Source: Marvania coccoides (lineage: Eukaryota > Chlorophyta > Trebouxiophyceae > Chlorellales > Chlorellaceae). From it: 64,000 bases of DNA. Within the stretch, counting starts at the first letter, position 1. Each line of letters begins with the position of its first letter. The notes beneath the pieces are model-generated. The model did no database searches and was not told the origin of the DNA. It was given only the letters and a program-made list of their open reading frames with translations. Positions 50,388 to 60,727 of the stretch are shown here, piece after piece. The position numbers were made by a program, and so were the translations under genes. The DNA lies in the NCBI GenBank assembly GCA_963854735.1, contig OY978102.1, positions 1,054,001 through 1,118,000 of the forward strand, given 5' to 3'.

Positions 50388-53138
50388 ATGACCTCCAACA
50401 ACAGCCGCCACCTTCCTCTCGACCTCCCGGATTGGAATCAAGGCCTTCTCTCCATGCAGCACCAGTTCGATGCTAATGAGCCTCAAGGCAAGGCCACAAT
50501 CGGGGCCCCTCGCCGCGTGTTTGCCGCCGCGCAGGCCCATGCCGCCCCAGACTTTCACCACCAAAAGGCCGTCCAGCGCCACGAGCCCGACGCCCTTCTA
50601 GCCAACGGTCTGAGTGCTCTGCCCACCGCCAAGGACGCCGACTTCTGGCTGCTCAAGGCCGCCGCGCAGGAGGCCGCCCAGCAGCTGAAGGAGGCGGAGC
50701 GCACGCTGATGGATGCCCTGGAGCGGGACGCCCAGCCTGTCACCCCCATCGCCTGCGCCCTACACCGCATCCATAAAAAGCTGGAAGAGGCGAAGGCAGC
50801 GGGTGCGGCAGCAGAGAAGGAGGGCGCTCAGCCGGCGGCAGCAGCTGCTGTGGAGAGTGCTTTCCAAGGTAAATCGACGCATGAAAAAACGCAGCACTGT
50901 TTTTAATTGTTCTTTAGTATGTGTATATATATATTTTTTGCAGAATTCTCTCGTCCTTGAGTGTTTTTTTAATTGAGAAATGGATGTTTTCCTTCTTTTG
51001 TTGCAGATGCAGCAGGTGCAACTGCTTTCGCCGTGGCCCCAACCATCGTGGAACTCCCTTACAGCACGCTTACCAAGGCCGGCCTCACCCCCAGCCGCAC
51101 CGGGCTCACCGGCAAAGCCGTGCGGGTGCCCAGCCGCCTGGCGGCCACTCCCGGGGCCGCGACCAGCGCCTCCGCGCAAGCCGCGCCCCCCACCAAGTTC
51201 CACGGCATCCTCAAGAAGCTCGAATTCTCTGCCGCCGGGGGCACCACCGCCCCGCCCGAAACCACCACCAAGCGGCTGCATTTCGGGGAACAGGGGGGAA
51301 AAGGGTGCACCCCGGCCACTGGAGTGACCCTCCCAGACACCACCACCCGGCGGCACGTCACCTTTGGCGCTGGAACCGTCTCCCCCGGCGCCGCTCGCCC
51401 CCGCCGAGGCTCCTTCGCGTTCAACCTGCAGACGCCCGTCATCGCGGAGGCTCCCAGTGACGAGGAAGCCGCCGGAGAGGTCACTGGTGGCACGGTGAAC
51501 AGCTCCCACGCGGGCGCCACGCCGTTTGACCGCCGCCTGTCTTCTCTGTTTGCAAAATACGGCAACGACGGCGAGGAGGTGGCAGGGGAAGGCGGCGAAT
51601 ACGAAGCGGAAATGGAGCTGGAGGGGGGGGGGAAGGCGATTCCGCGGTGGAACGGCCTTTCCCCTGCCAAGGAATCGATCAGAGCACTGGCTGGCAAAGG
51701 GGAGGAAGAAAGTGAGGAGCAGGCGCAGCAGGAAGTATTTGGGGGTGGCCTGCCTGCTGCCGCACCACAACAGGCGCAGCAGGCGAATCATGCACTTTCT
51801 TTTTCATCTTCCCCGACTTCTGCCGTTGCCTCGGTGCTGGGGACCCTCCTTCGGCAGTCCCTGGCGGACATCCAGGCCTCCAAATCCGCAGAAAATCCCA
51901 GCGCGCCGCGGTTCCTGCACTCTGGCGTCATCTCCCCCACCACGGGCGTCCTCGCGCTGAGCCCTGCGGCCTTGGCTGCCCCCCGCATCGTCGCCGCCCC
52001 TGCAGCGGAAGCAGAAGCAGAGTCTCCCTCTGAAATGGAGGGGATCTCCCAGGGCGGGGGTAGCAACATCAACGGCGGGTGGGCGTCGGGTGGGTCAGGC
52101 ATCGATTTGTCCCCGGGGCGCGGCTCTTTGACTCCAGTGAGTCCCGACGGCGTGCCTCGTGATCTTTCTGGCATTCCGCTGCTGACCCCGGGCACCGTGA
52201 CCCTGCATCGAGGGGCAGCGGCGGCGGGACGCGGCTTGCGCGACGACGGCATCGTCGCCGACCTCTCCCGCAGCTTCACCACCCCGCCAGGGGAAGAAGG
52301 AATCAGCGAGAAAGAAACTCCGCCCTCTCGAAGAATTGACCCCGGATTTTCTTTCTCCGTCCCCGGGACTGTACTGCAAAACCCCGCCTACTCTGACGGC
52401 ACCGCCTCCACCAAGTCCACCCCAGATTTCCCCCTAAAGAGCGCCTCAAAGCCCGCTGCTGCTCCTGTTGCCACGGCTGTTCGCACTCCCATCGCTGCTG
52501 CTACGCCTTCTTCCCCCGCCCCTGGGGCCGCCTCCCTGGGCAAGGCGCAGCGCGTGCCTGCACCCTCGCCGCGCAGCGCGACCAAAGAGCTGCGAGGGCT
52601 GATGCAGGGCATGGCGCTGTCGCCTGCTCCTGGCGGCCGGGGCAGCACCCCCGCGGTTCCTGCGCTGGCCATGATGAAGTCAACCCGCGAGCAGCGCAAA
52701 CAGGGCGCCAGCGCGCTGGTTGCCACCCCCGTGAGGCGGTCGCCGCGGCTGGCGATGGCGGCGGCGGCCAGCGGTGCCGCAGCTCCGGGACTGTTGGAGG
52801 CGACTGGGTTCTCGTACGCGGCCAACCCTGCGTTCAGCCCCGACCGGCTGAGGGAGGTGATGCAAGAGAACGAGGCTGGAGATTATTCTGCTGAGGATAT
52901 GGAGGTTTCAAGCGGAACGGTGGAGAAAACACCGCCGGCGGCGGCGAGTGGTGCAACGCCCCCTGGGCGGCGGTACACCACCAGGAGCGCGTCGAAGGCA
53001 GATCAGCGCAGGGACAGCACGGGGAGCAAGAGCAGTGGCGGCAAGGAGGGCCTGAAATTGAGCCCTACTGAGCAAAAAATCAGAGATGCCCTGCGTCCAG
53101 CTTCTCGGCGCAAAAGCACCCTGGCGCCCTCCAACTAG
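50388..53138 (+). CDS. Large Ser/Pro/Ala-rich protein of unknown function
   Basis: Exons 50388-50868 and 51007-53138; 870 aa. An N-terminal ~155 residues contain a helical, charged segment (WLLKAAAQEAAQQLKEAERT to IHKKLEEAKAAGAAAEKEG) likely to form a coiled coil. The rest is disordered, with dozens of Ser-Pro and Thr-Pro sites, several PTKFHGILKKLEF/TTKRLHFGE and RRHVTFG motifs (K/R-x-x-F-type), an RRSPRLAM element near residue 720, and a basic C-terminus (SRRKSTLAPSN). Such dense proline-directed sites and RVxF-like (HVTFG, RLHFG) motifs suggest regulation by CDK and PP1, as in mitotic chromosome or spindle proteins; this is inference only. I cannot name a family. Confidence 0.7.
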
Positions 53139-53411
53139 AGCCGGGCGATAATGCAGAGAGATACTGCCGAGCATTTTGTGACGTGAAATTATTTAATTTG
53201 TTTTTTTCCTACGAATTTTTTTCTGCCAGCGTTCCAAAATACGAGCGTCAGCCTTAGTGCACGTACTTTTAAAAGCGGTATTATTCGCGAGAGGGTAAAC
53301 AAGTAATTGGAAAAGAAGGAAAGAAATGAGCTCTAAGTTTACGTGAGTCTGGCGTCTATTATCTATAATGCAGCGCAAGTCTATACTATTGAAATAAAAA
53401 AATAAGAGTTG

Positions 53412-54093
53412 TTATGGCGCCACTGTCCTCCCTCGTTGACACTCCGTGCTGCATCGCGTGATGCACGCCTCGTTCCACGCCGGCACCTGGTGCATGCTGG
53501 AGCAGACCGCCTGCTGGCACGCCGCCGTGCACGAGTCCAGGGCTGCAGCAAAAATTGGAACCGAGGGAGAGAAACGTCAGAAATCTGCCAGAAGAAAATT
53601 TGAGGAGTCTTTTGGTGTTCTAATAGATGGGGTACATGCCTGACACGCCGCAGACTGTGACGCATGTATTTGGGGTGACATCCTGCAGCATTTGGGTAGG
53701 GGTTTAGGGGTGAGAAGAGGTGCTTCCAGCAGGGTGGCGGTGAGAAAAATCCTGAGTAAAAGCAAAGCTTACTTTGGCTAGGCCTCCCATTCGCCGCATG
53801 AGCTTTTCAGACGTGCAAACCCTCTCGCAGATGAAGCTGGGCTCGGTGCCCTCCTCCATCCTGCAGACAGCACCAGATCAATCGAGGAGAGAGATGGTCA
53901 AAATCGGCGAGGATGCAGCTTGCGGAGCTCCTTCCTCTAGGCACAATGGATGATATGGTCTTCCACCAAACTCATCGCACCTCGAGGACGGCCCGTCGTC
54001 TCCCCTCTTGTCTCTTTTGCCGCCAAACACTTTTACAGCAACCCCGACTATTGGGACCGCTACGAGTCCCGCCAGTGGGTTCAGCCACACCAT
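53412..54093 (-). CDS. Conserved plant-type Cys-rich membrane-anchored protein (CxxxC pairs)
   Basis: Exons 53981-54093, 53773-53860, 53640-53682, 53412-53542; 124 aa. The N-terminus has one hydrophobic helix (NPLAGLVAVPIVGVAVKVFG) followed by a basic stretch. A Cys-rich domain follows with four C-x3-C pairs (CERVC, CVTVC, CTAAC, CITRC) and a final Cys in STEC. The sequence SFICERVCTSEKLMRRMG, then DVTPNTCVTVCGVS, then HQVPAWNEACITRCSTEC closely resembles an uncharacterised chloroplast protein family of land plants as I remember it. The paired Cys could bind a metal or form disulfides. Intron 3 uses a GC donor (CAG|GCATGT); without it the frame stops after GMYPIY, giving a shorter alternative end. 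Confidence 0.75.
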
Positions 54094-54404
54094 GCTACTC
54101 GATGATCGCCAGCAGAACTACAGAATTGAAATACTACCCAAAATTTCTGCCGATTCTTGTTCTTGCACCTTGACAAAAAACCAATAGTAACAAATCAAGC
54201 CAGGCTTCTGTGTTGTTACAGAGGGGGCACGTCGGTCCCGACGCTACGTGTCAAGTCAAGAACTGATAACGAGCTACATACATAGGCCTAGCAATCTCCA
54301 GCTTTAAAGTTCCCAAATAAAACCCCCGCCTTCGGTCAGTTTTGCACCGTTTGAAGTTCTCCTCCATTTTCCATCGCTGCTAGCCAAAATCATAACAAAA
54401 AACA
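54094..54404. other. Short intergenic spacer
   Basis: 311 bp between the calmodulin 3' end and the Cys-rich protein start; it should contain the promoter of the latter. Nothing specific is recognised. Confidence 0.4.
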
Positions 54405-55286
54405 TCACTTCACGTTCACCATCATCCTGCAGAGCAATAAATAATAACTAATTAGAGAGAGAAAAGACTACATTATGGAGTTTGGAAACAAACAGCGTGA
54501 CCGCCATATTTTCGTAAGGCTCAATTGCCCTCCTCACTTGACGAACTCGTTGTAATCGACCTGGCCGTCGCCGTCGGTGTCTGCCTCCTTGATCATCGCG
54601 TCCACCTCTTCCTCGGTGAGTTTCTCCCCCAGGTTGGTCATCACATGCCGCAGCTCCGCCGCCGAGATGAAGCCGTTGCCGTCCTTGTCAAACACCTTGA
54701 AGGCCTCGCGCAGCTCCTCCTCCGTGTCAGTGTCCTTCATTTTCTTCTCCATGAGGTCCACGAACTCCTTGAAGTCGATGGTGCCATTGCCATCTGCATC
54801 CACCTCGGTGATCATGTCTTGCAGCTCCGCTTCGGTGGGGTTCTGGCCCAGCGACCGCATCACCACGCCGAGTTCTTTGGTGGTGATGGTGCCCTGCGGT
54901 GGTAAAGAGGGTAGGGAGTGAAAGGGAGCAGAAAAACAGAGGCAGTTGGTATTGTGAAAAATAAACAAGAGGGGGTCGGTTGGTGTGGTGGGAAGCGAGG
55001 CGGGGGGGTGCTTACATCGCCTGCGATCAAAAATGGGATTTGGGGATGAAAAAAAGGAACGGAGGCCGGAAGTTGGCATAAAAAATAAACAATGGGGCAA
55101 TGGATCAAACTGTGACACGCACCGTCTTTGTCAAAGAGGGCAAACGCCTCCCTGAACTCAGAAATCTGCATAGCAAAAATGTGGAGGCAGTCAGTCTCCG
55201 TCGATCACACCCCTGCTGAAAACATTCGAAATAATCAACATCTGGCAAGTCCCCACCTGTCCCTCCGTCAGACGTGTCTCCGCCAT
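54405..55286 (-). CDS. CAM: Calmodulin, with a 5-nt microexon
   Basis: Exons 55257-55286, 55123-55165, 55016-55020, 54538-54893, 54405-54426; 151 aa. Four EF-hands are complete: loops [36 protein letters not shown] and [12 protein letters not shown], with the calmodulin central linker [14 protein letters not shown]. It is the standard Ca2+ sensor. The first EF-hand loop is only restored by inserting a 5-nt exon (GCGAT) flanked by ATCGCAG and GTAAGC. The end EFVK-MMVNVK requires a further short exon (22 nt) after AA|GTGAGG; otherwise the frame stops right after EFVK. Start [10 protein letters not shown] lies in a 30-nt exon. Confidence 0.95.
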
Positions 55287-55939
55287 TATATATAAGCAAA
55301 AAAAATGCGTTTTAAAATGCTGAAAGTAACACTGGGGTTGGCCGTGGCTTGCAGAATGCGAATGAAAGAAAGGAAAATTTTCTCGAGTTTGACAGCTGCC
55401 CCACCAATACGGCACATGCATTTTTTGGGGGGGGGTTGCACTGTTACTCACGTATGAGACTGCAGGGGGCGTCCTCTAGCCATCTGGGCCTTGAATTATG
55501 GGCAAGGCCAGAAGTATTGCCTCCTACTCTGCCCCTCCACCACTAACTTACAACTTCAACTCAAATAAAAAAGAGACTGCTCTGCTGCTGCCCCCACTGA
55601 ATGCTTCAATGTTACAATCAGCTGCCTGTCACACACAATACACAATCATGTAAAAGCCCGCAGCGTCTCTTTCTCACTCGAAAATAATGACCAACGCTGC
55701 CTCTCTCCACACGCAGAGAGAAACGCCACCAGCCCTCAAAAAGAGAGAAAAAGCCACGCCACACACACGAAAGGAAGTAGAAAGAAAATGGGGGAAGGAA
55801 CTCGTAAAAAACAACAACGTTTGTTTCTTTTTTCAAAACCTCGTCATTATTTGTTACTGCTGCTTTAAAAAAGGGGGAAGGAGACGACATTCACACTGCT
55901 GCACTGCCTGAAACACAAAATACTAACTCTTACTCATCA
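55287..55939. other. Intergenic, calmodulin upstream region and SIN3 3' side
   Basis: 653 bp. It should hold the calmodulin promoter and 5' UTR and the SIN3 3' UTR. A G-run occurs near 55427-55435. No coding frame is convincing. Confidence 0.5.
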
Positions 55940-58900
55940 TCACGCCACCACCATGGGCTCAGGCGCCGCCACGGCAGCAATAGCGGCAGGCAGCATCGCT
56001 ACTTTCGCCGCCAGCCACCCCTGAAACTTGGCAGAACGCCGCGCCGCCGCCGCGCCCTCCTCGTCCCTCCGTCGCCTCTTGCGGCTGTAGTAGTCCTCGG
56101 TGCCTAGCACGTACGCGATCTTCTTCACGCGCTGCTGCGCCGTGAACCCTAGCTTGCACTCCAGGCCGTTCACCAGTGCCGACCCCTCCAGCGCCGCCGC
56201 TACCGCGCCATCGGGGTGGTCTTTGCTCCCCAACGCTGTCATCGCCACCGCCAGGTTGCGCTGCAGGCACACGGGCGCCCCTGCGTGCTCCGTCACCGGC
56301 AGCTTCCCATCTGGAGGGCCGCGCTCTGCATCAGCGTAGGCATCAATGTAATCCCGGAACGCGGGCTCCAGAATCACGGTGGGCTCCCCGCGCTCCGCCT
56401 CCATGTACTGCACCGTCACCTTGCGCTCAAGAGTGTGCTCAAACCGGATGGCTGCCTCGTCGCCCAGCACAATCCTGGCGTTGGCGTGATAGACAGCGTC
56501 CAGTGACGGCACCCCGCGCGCGTTCTCGTACTTCCACAGCTCCACCAGCCGCGCGGAGGTGTCCTCCACCAGGCATGCCTGCGCCTGCTTCACCAGCTTC
56601 TGCACCAGCTTGTCCAGCGTGAAGAGCTGGTAGGACGCTGTGCCCAGCAGCGCCCGGCAGTCGTCTTCGTACACCGACGGGTCGGTGCGCCCCTCAATCA
56701 GCGACCGCGCCAATTCCATGAACCGCGCGTGGATCTCCGCGGCGGAGGCTTTCCCGGCGGCGCCGTCGCCTTCCTCGGCCTTTTGCTCGGCGCACTGCCG
56801 CGCCGCCCGCAGGCGGTCGAACAGGATCTGGTGCAGCCGGATCAGCACGTACAGCGACTCATTGCCGTAGAACACGCGGCAGTGGGGGTGCAGCACGCCG
56901 TCTGTGCCGGGGGAGGCGGGAGTGGGGACAGTGGACATGCCAACAACCCACGGCACCACAGGGCGGCACGCCATGAAATCGGTCTCATCCGCCTCCTCTT
57001 CCGCTTCCCCAACCGCTCCTGGCGCCAGCTCGGGCGCGGGGCCCGCGCCCTCGTCCTCAGAGGTCTCAGTTTCAGTGCCGCGGTCGGCGGGGCCGCCGCC
57101 AGGGGGCGGCGCCACCACGCCGCCCGCCGCCAGCCCCTTCAGCGCTGCCAGACCGCCCTCCACGTCCTCCTCGCCGTCAGCGTCGGTGCTGGAGGGCGCG
57201 GACCCGGCTTTCAGGGCCCTCGCCGCCCGGGGGGTGCTGCCGGCGGGCAAATCAGGCACACCGGCGCCTTCCCCGGCGCTGCCGTCCTCCACCGCCGCGC
57301 GCCGCCGCTCCTCTGCCTCCCCGCACGTGCACGCCAGCTCAAAGAACGTCTCCATGAAGGAGTGGTGCATGGAGCGCACTTTGGCGGCGGCGTCTGCCGT
57401 CAGCATGTTGTCGATGCCCATCTGCACGATGCGCGCCGCGTCGCCCTGCACGCGCACGTCCCCATAGTCCAGAATGAGGTGGGGCGACAGCCGGGCCGCA
57501 AACTCCACCCGCCCGGCGAGCGCCAGCAGCACCGCCGGCCGCTCCAGTTTGCGGCGGTCCGACACCTCCTTGAGCTCGTTGAACAGCAGCTTGGGGGTGA
57601 GGTTCTTCTTCTCGTTCTGCTTGAAGTAGAAGGAGCGGTGGTCCAGGCTCTTGTTGTAGTTTTCCTTGAAGATCCCCGCCCATATAGCCATCATTTGGGT
57701 CTTCGTCACCCGCCACTCCCTGTCCTTCTGCTCCAGCCGCGGCAGCACGGTGGGGATCGCCACCCCCGGATTCTGCCGCAGCAGCGCCACCATCTGGGTG
57801 CCCGCCTCGCCGTAGATGCGGAACACGGCGCGGTAGTGAAAGGCGCGCAGGGCGCCGTCCGGCAGTGTCCACGCCGCCCGCTCCTCCTCCGTCAGGCTGT
57901 TGATCTCGTGCGCCAGCGGGCGCAGCGCGCGAATGGCGGACTCGTTCTGGTCGATGACCATGTCCAGCTCGAAGTGGTCGTCCTCCGCCATGAAAAGAAA
58001 ATCTTCGTACTGGTTTTTGCGGTAGTGCTTGAAGTTGTAGTCCTCTGAGCCCGAGGTCACCGACACCCAGTCGTCGTTCAGTACCGACTGGCCCGTCTCG
58101 TCACGCCCAGAGGCCTTGAGGCGGGGGTACTGCTAAAGGGAAAGAAACAGAAAAGCGGCAGAAAGAAAGGGCGGTTAATTTTTGGTTTGAAATATTCAAT
58201 ATGCCCCCAAAAGAGCAGAAAATGGAGCTACTAGCAATTAAATAAAAATACAGGCATTGAAATATAGAAAATCGCAGGGAAACAAATATGCTTTCATTAC
58301 TAAATCAACTGATAAGAATTCAAAATCCAACACACCCCTTGCGGCAGCTGCACGTACGACGGCGTGGTGCGCTCCCAGGTGGCCACGTCCAGCTCGCTGA
58401 TGGGCAGCGAGATGTACTTCTGCTGCACGTTGGCGTGGCGGGAACGGTCGCGGGCTTGGTAGGGGCGGGAGTAGGGGTCATCGGGACCCAGCTCGCACCG
58501 CATCAAAAACTCGTTCAGGCCTGCTGTCAGGTCGTGGTGCCGCCCAATGATGTCATGCACCAGTGACACCAGCTCCTGCTTGGTCACCACGTCCTCCGCG
58601 AACAGATTCAGGCACTTCAGGAAATCGGTGTAGGCGTCGCGGTTGCGCAGCCGCTGCTTGACCTTGTCGAAGAAAGCCAGCTCGCGCTGCACCTTGGGGT
58701 CGTCGCGGCGCAGCGGGGGCAGCGCGCGGCGGGCGGGCTTGGGCGCTGAGCCGTAGCCGCCTCCGCCGCCCAGGGGGCGGCGGGGCGGGGCGGCTGTGCC
58801 ACCGCCGCTGCGGCGCGGCGGCTGCGCCGCCGGCGGGGAGTTGTCCGGCAGGAAGTAGGTGAACTCGGAGAGCAGGTCGTTGTGGTTGCGGAAGAGGAGT

Positions 58901-60284
58901 GCCACCTCCTCGTAGACGTTTGCAATAGTCTTTTGGCCCTTGCGGTACATGTTGAGGATCTCCAGGAACGCCTTGTAGACCCGCTCGTCCGCGGAGAAGC
59001 GCTGCTTGATCTTGTTGACGTAGGTGATGGCCTGGTCGAATTCCACGGGCGCCTTGTTCTGCTAGAAAATTTTGGAGGGGGCGGGGAGGGAGGGGTTACA
59101 AATCTTGCAGGAAACCAACTGATAAAAAAGTTTTGAGTTTAGGGAAGAGAGAGAGAGAGGCTCACCGGTGCGGCATATTTGACGCCAGGGTCGTCCAGGC
59201 GGATCTCGTAGCCCTGCAGCATGGGGGGGGGGGGGGATGGGGGGGGTCATCAGCTTCCCTTCAACCAAACCGAAGAAGAAGAAAAAAAGAGAAAGCGCGA
59301 CGCGATTTTCGAACAAAAGTCTCTCTCTGTGGTGGGTTTAATCGAGTTTTTAGAGTGGACTACCTTGGGGAGGAAGGTGTTGAAGCCCAGGATGAGCTCG
59401 GGGTGGCCGTGGAAGAGGTCCTTCACCTTTTGAATCACGCCTCCGGTGTCGATCCTGCAATAAAAAGGGGCAGCGGGGGAGGGTTGGCGCGATGCACACG
59501 TGTAATAAATTCAATAGTCAATATAAAGCACCACCACAGGCCGAAAGCCAGGCCGCTCGCCACACAAAGAGCACAGAACGAGAGGGAAAATGCGACGTAT
59601 TTCGTTGGCCCAATTGGGCCGCGATGGGGCTGCAACCACCGAAACTCACGTTTGGGCTTTGAACTGCTTCATGATTTCCAGGAAACTGCGGCAAGGGAGG
59701 AGGACACATGCGAGTCAGATAGGTTGCGTTGTTGATTAAGCAGTAAAAGGATCAAATTTGTCGGCCACCCGGCGGTTGGCAATGCCCATGCGATCTAGCA
59801 GCACCCATGCCCCAGAGTGGCGTCCCCAGCGGGACAGCCAGACGGCCCAGGGGTGCTCAATTTCACGTAGGTGCCCCCTCCCCATCCAGCCTGTCCAAGC
59901 CTTCAACCAAGCCTTCAGAAGGCGCGGCTGCGCGGCTGAGCGGGCCTGCTGAACCATCCCTTGCACCTCACCTGTCGTAGACCTTGCGGTTGTTGGCGAA
60001 GCGCGTCTTCACCTCTCGGAGGTAGCTCAGGGCATCGCTTGTGGTAAGGCGCTCTCGGCGATCGTCGCCAAGGGCGTCCCTGCGCGGTGTGGGGCATGTC
60101 AATGCGGTGGGTTAGTTGGCGATATGCGGAAAAGGGGGTTTGCGGGGCCCTGGGCCCGCCAAACACAAATGAGGATTCAGTAGTTCAGCAGATGTGGGGC
60201 GTTTTCAACACCGGCATTCTTGGGACCGCCCACGCACCTCTTGGCCCCCGGGGCGCCCTCATCGCTCTCTCGCGTGCGTTTCAT
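55940..60284 (-). CDS. SIN3: SIN3-like transcriptional corepressor scaffold
   Basis: Exons 60238-60284, 59972-60079, 59650-59685, 59364-59454, 59166-59213, 58336-59061, 55940-58132; 1082 aa. Three paired amphipathic helix domains are visible: PAH1 ([13 protein letters not shown] to [14 protein letters not shown]), PAH2 ([15 protein letters not shown] to [13 protein letters not shown]) and PAH3 ([14 protein letters not shown] to [12 protein letters not shown]). The histone-deacetylase interaction region follows: [38 protein letters not shown] and [14 protein letters not shown]3 links DNA-bound repressors to HDAC complexes. The start [10 protein letters not shown] resembles plant SIN3-like proteins. 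The C-terminal region is acidic with Ala-rich runs. A G14 run (C on the coding strand) is 10-24 nt upstream of exon 5. All phases match. Confidence 0.93.
59223..59236. repeat. G14 homopolymer in a SIN3 intron
   Basis: On the coding (minus) strand it is a C-run immediately upstream of the CTGCAG acceptor of SIN3 exon 5, followed by a second run of eight. It likely serves as the polypyrimidine tract. Confidence 0.9.
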
Positions 60285-60727
60285 GGCGGGGGAGAGCCCG
60301 CGAGCAAGGTGGCTGACTTTTTGGCTTCTTGTTGCAAAGTTGTTTCTATTGTCGCAAACGGGGATTGCGGTGAAGTCGGCAAAGCCACTGATTCTACTTT
60401 GATATGGATTTAAAGTTTCACGTTAGAGTCTTAAAATAAAACATTTATAGTCCCTGAATTTAGCGCTCAAATTTTCGTTGTTTCTTTTCCAATTTTAGTC
60501 TCCTCGCGTGCACTTGCTTCGCCTAGGGACCTTCTGCATTTGTTTTCAAACCCGTAAGGCCCTCTATTAATCCATCTGATCGGCTTCAGGGCGCCGACGC
60601 CGCGGTTGAAGCGTGGATCACACTCATTTCAACACAAATCTGTGCCTCTAGAGCGCCTGGCAGCCCAACCATTGCATTTGAAACACAAAAAATAGCCATA
60701 GATCCCGATCAAAGCGCCTCGTGAGCC
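60285..60727. promoter_or_regulatory. Shared upstream region of SIN3 (-) and SEC23 (+)
   Basis: A 443-bp head-to-head interval. No specific element was identified; it is AT-rich in the middle and should contain both promoters. Confidence 0.35.

Noticed and set aside
56729..58048. 439-codon plus-strand frame antisense to SIN3
   Set aside because: It is a shadow of the long GC-rich SIN3 exon; the SIN3 frame has recognisable domains.
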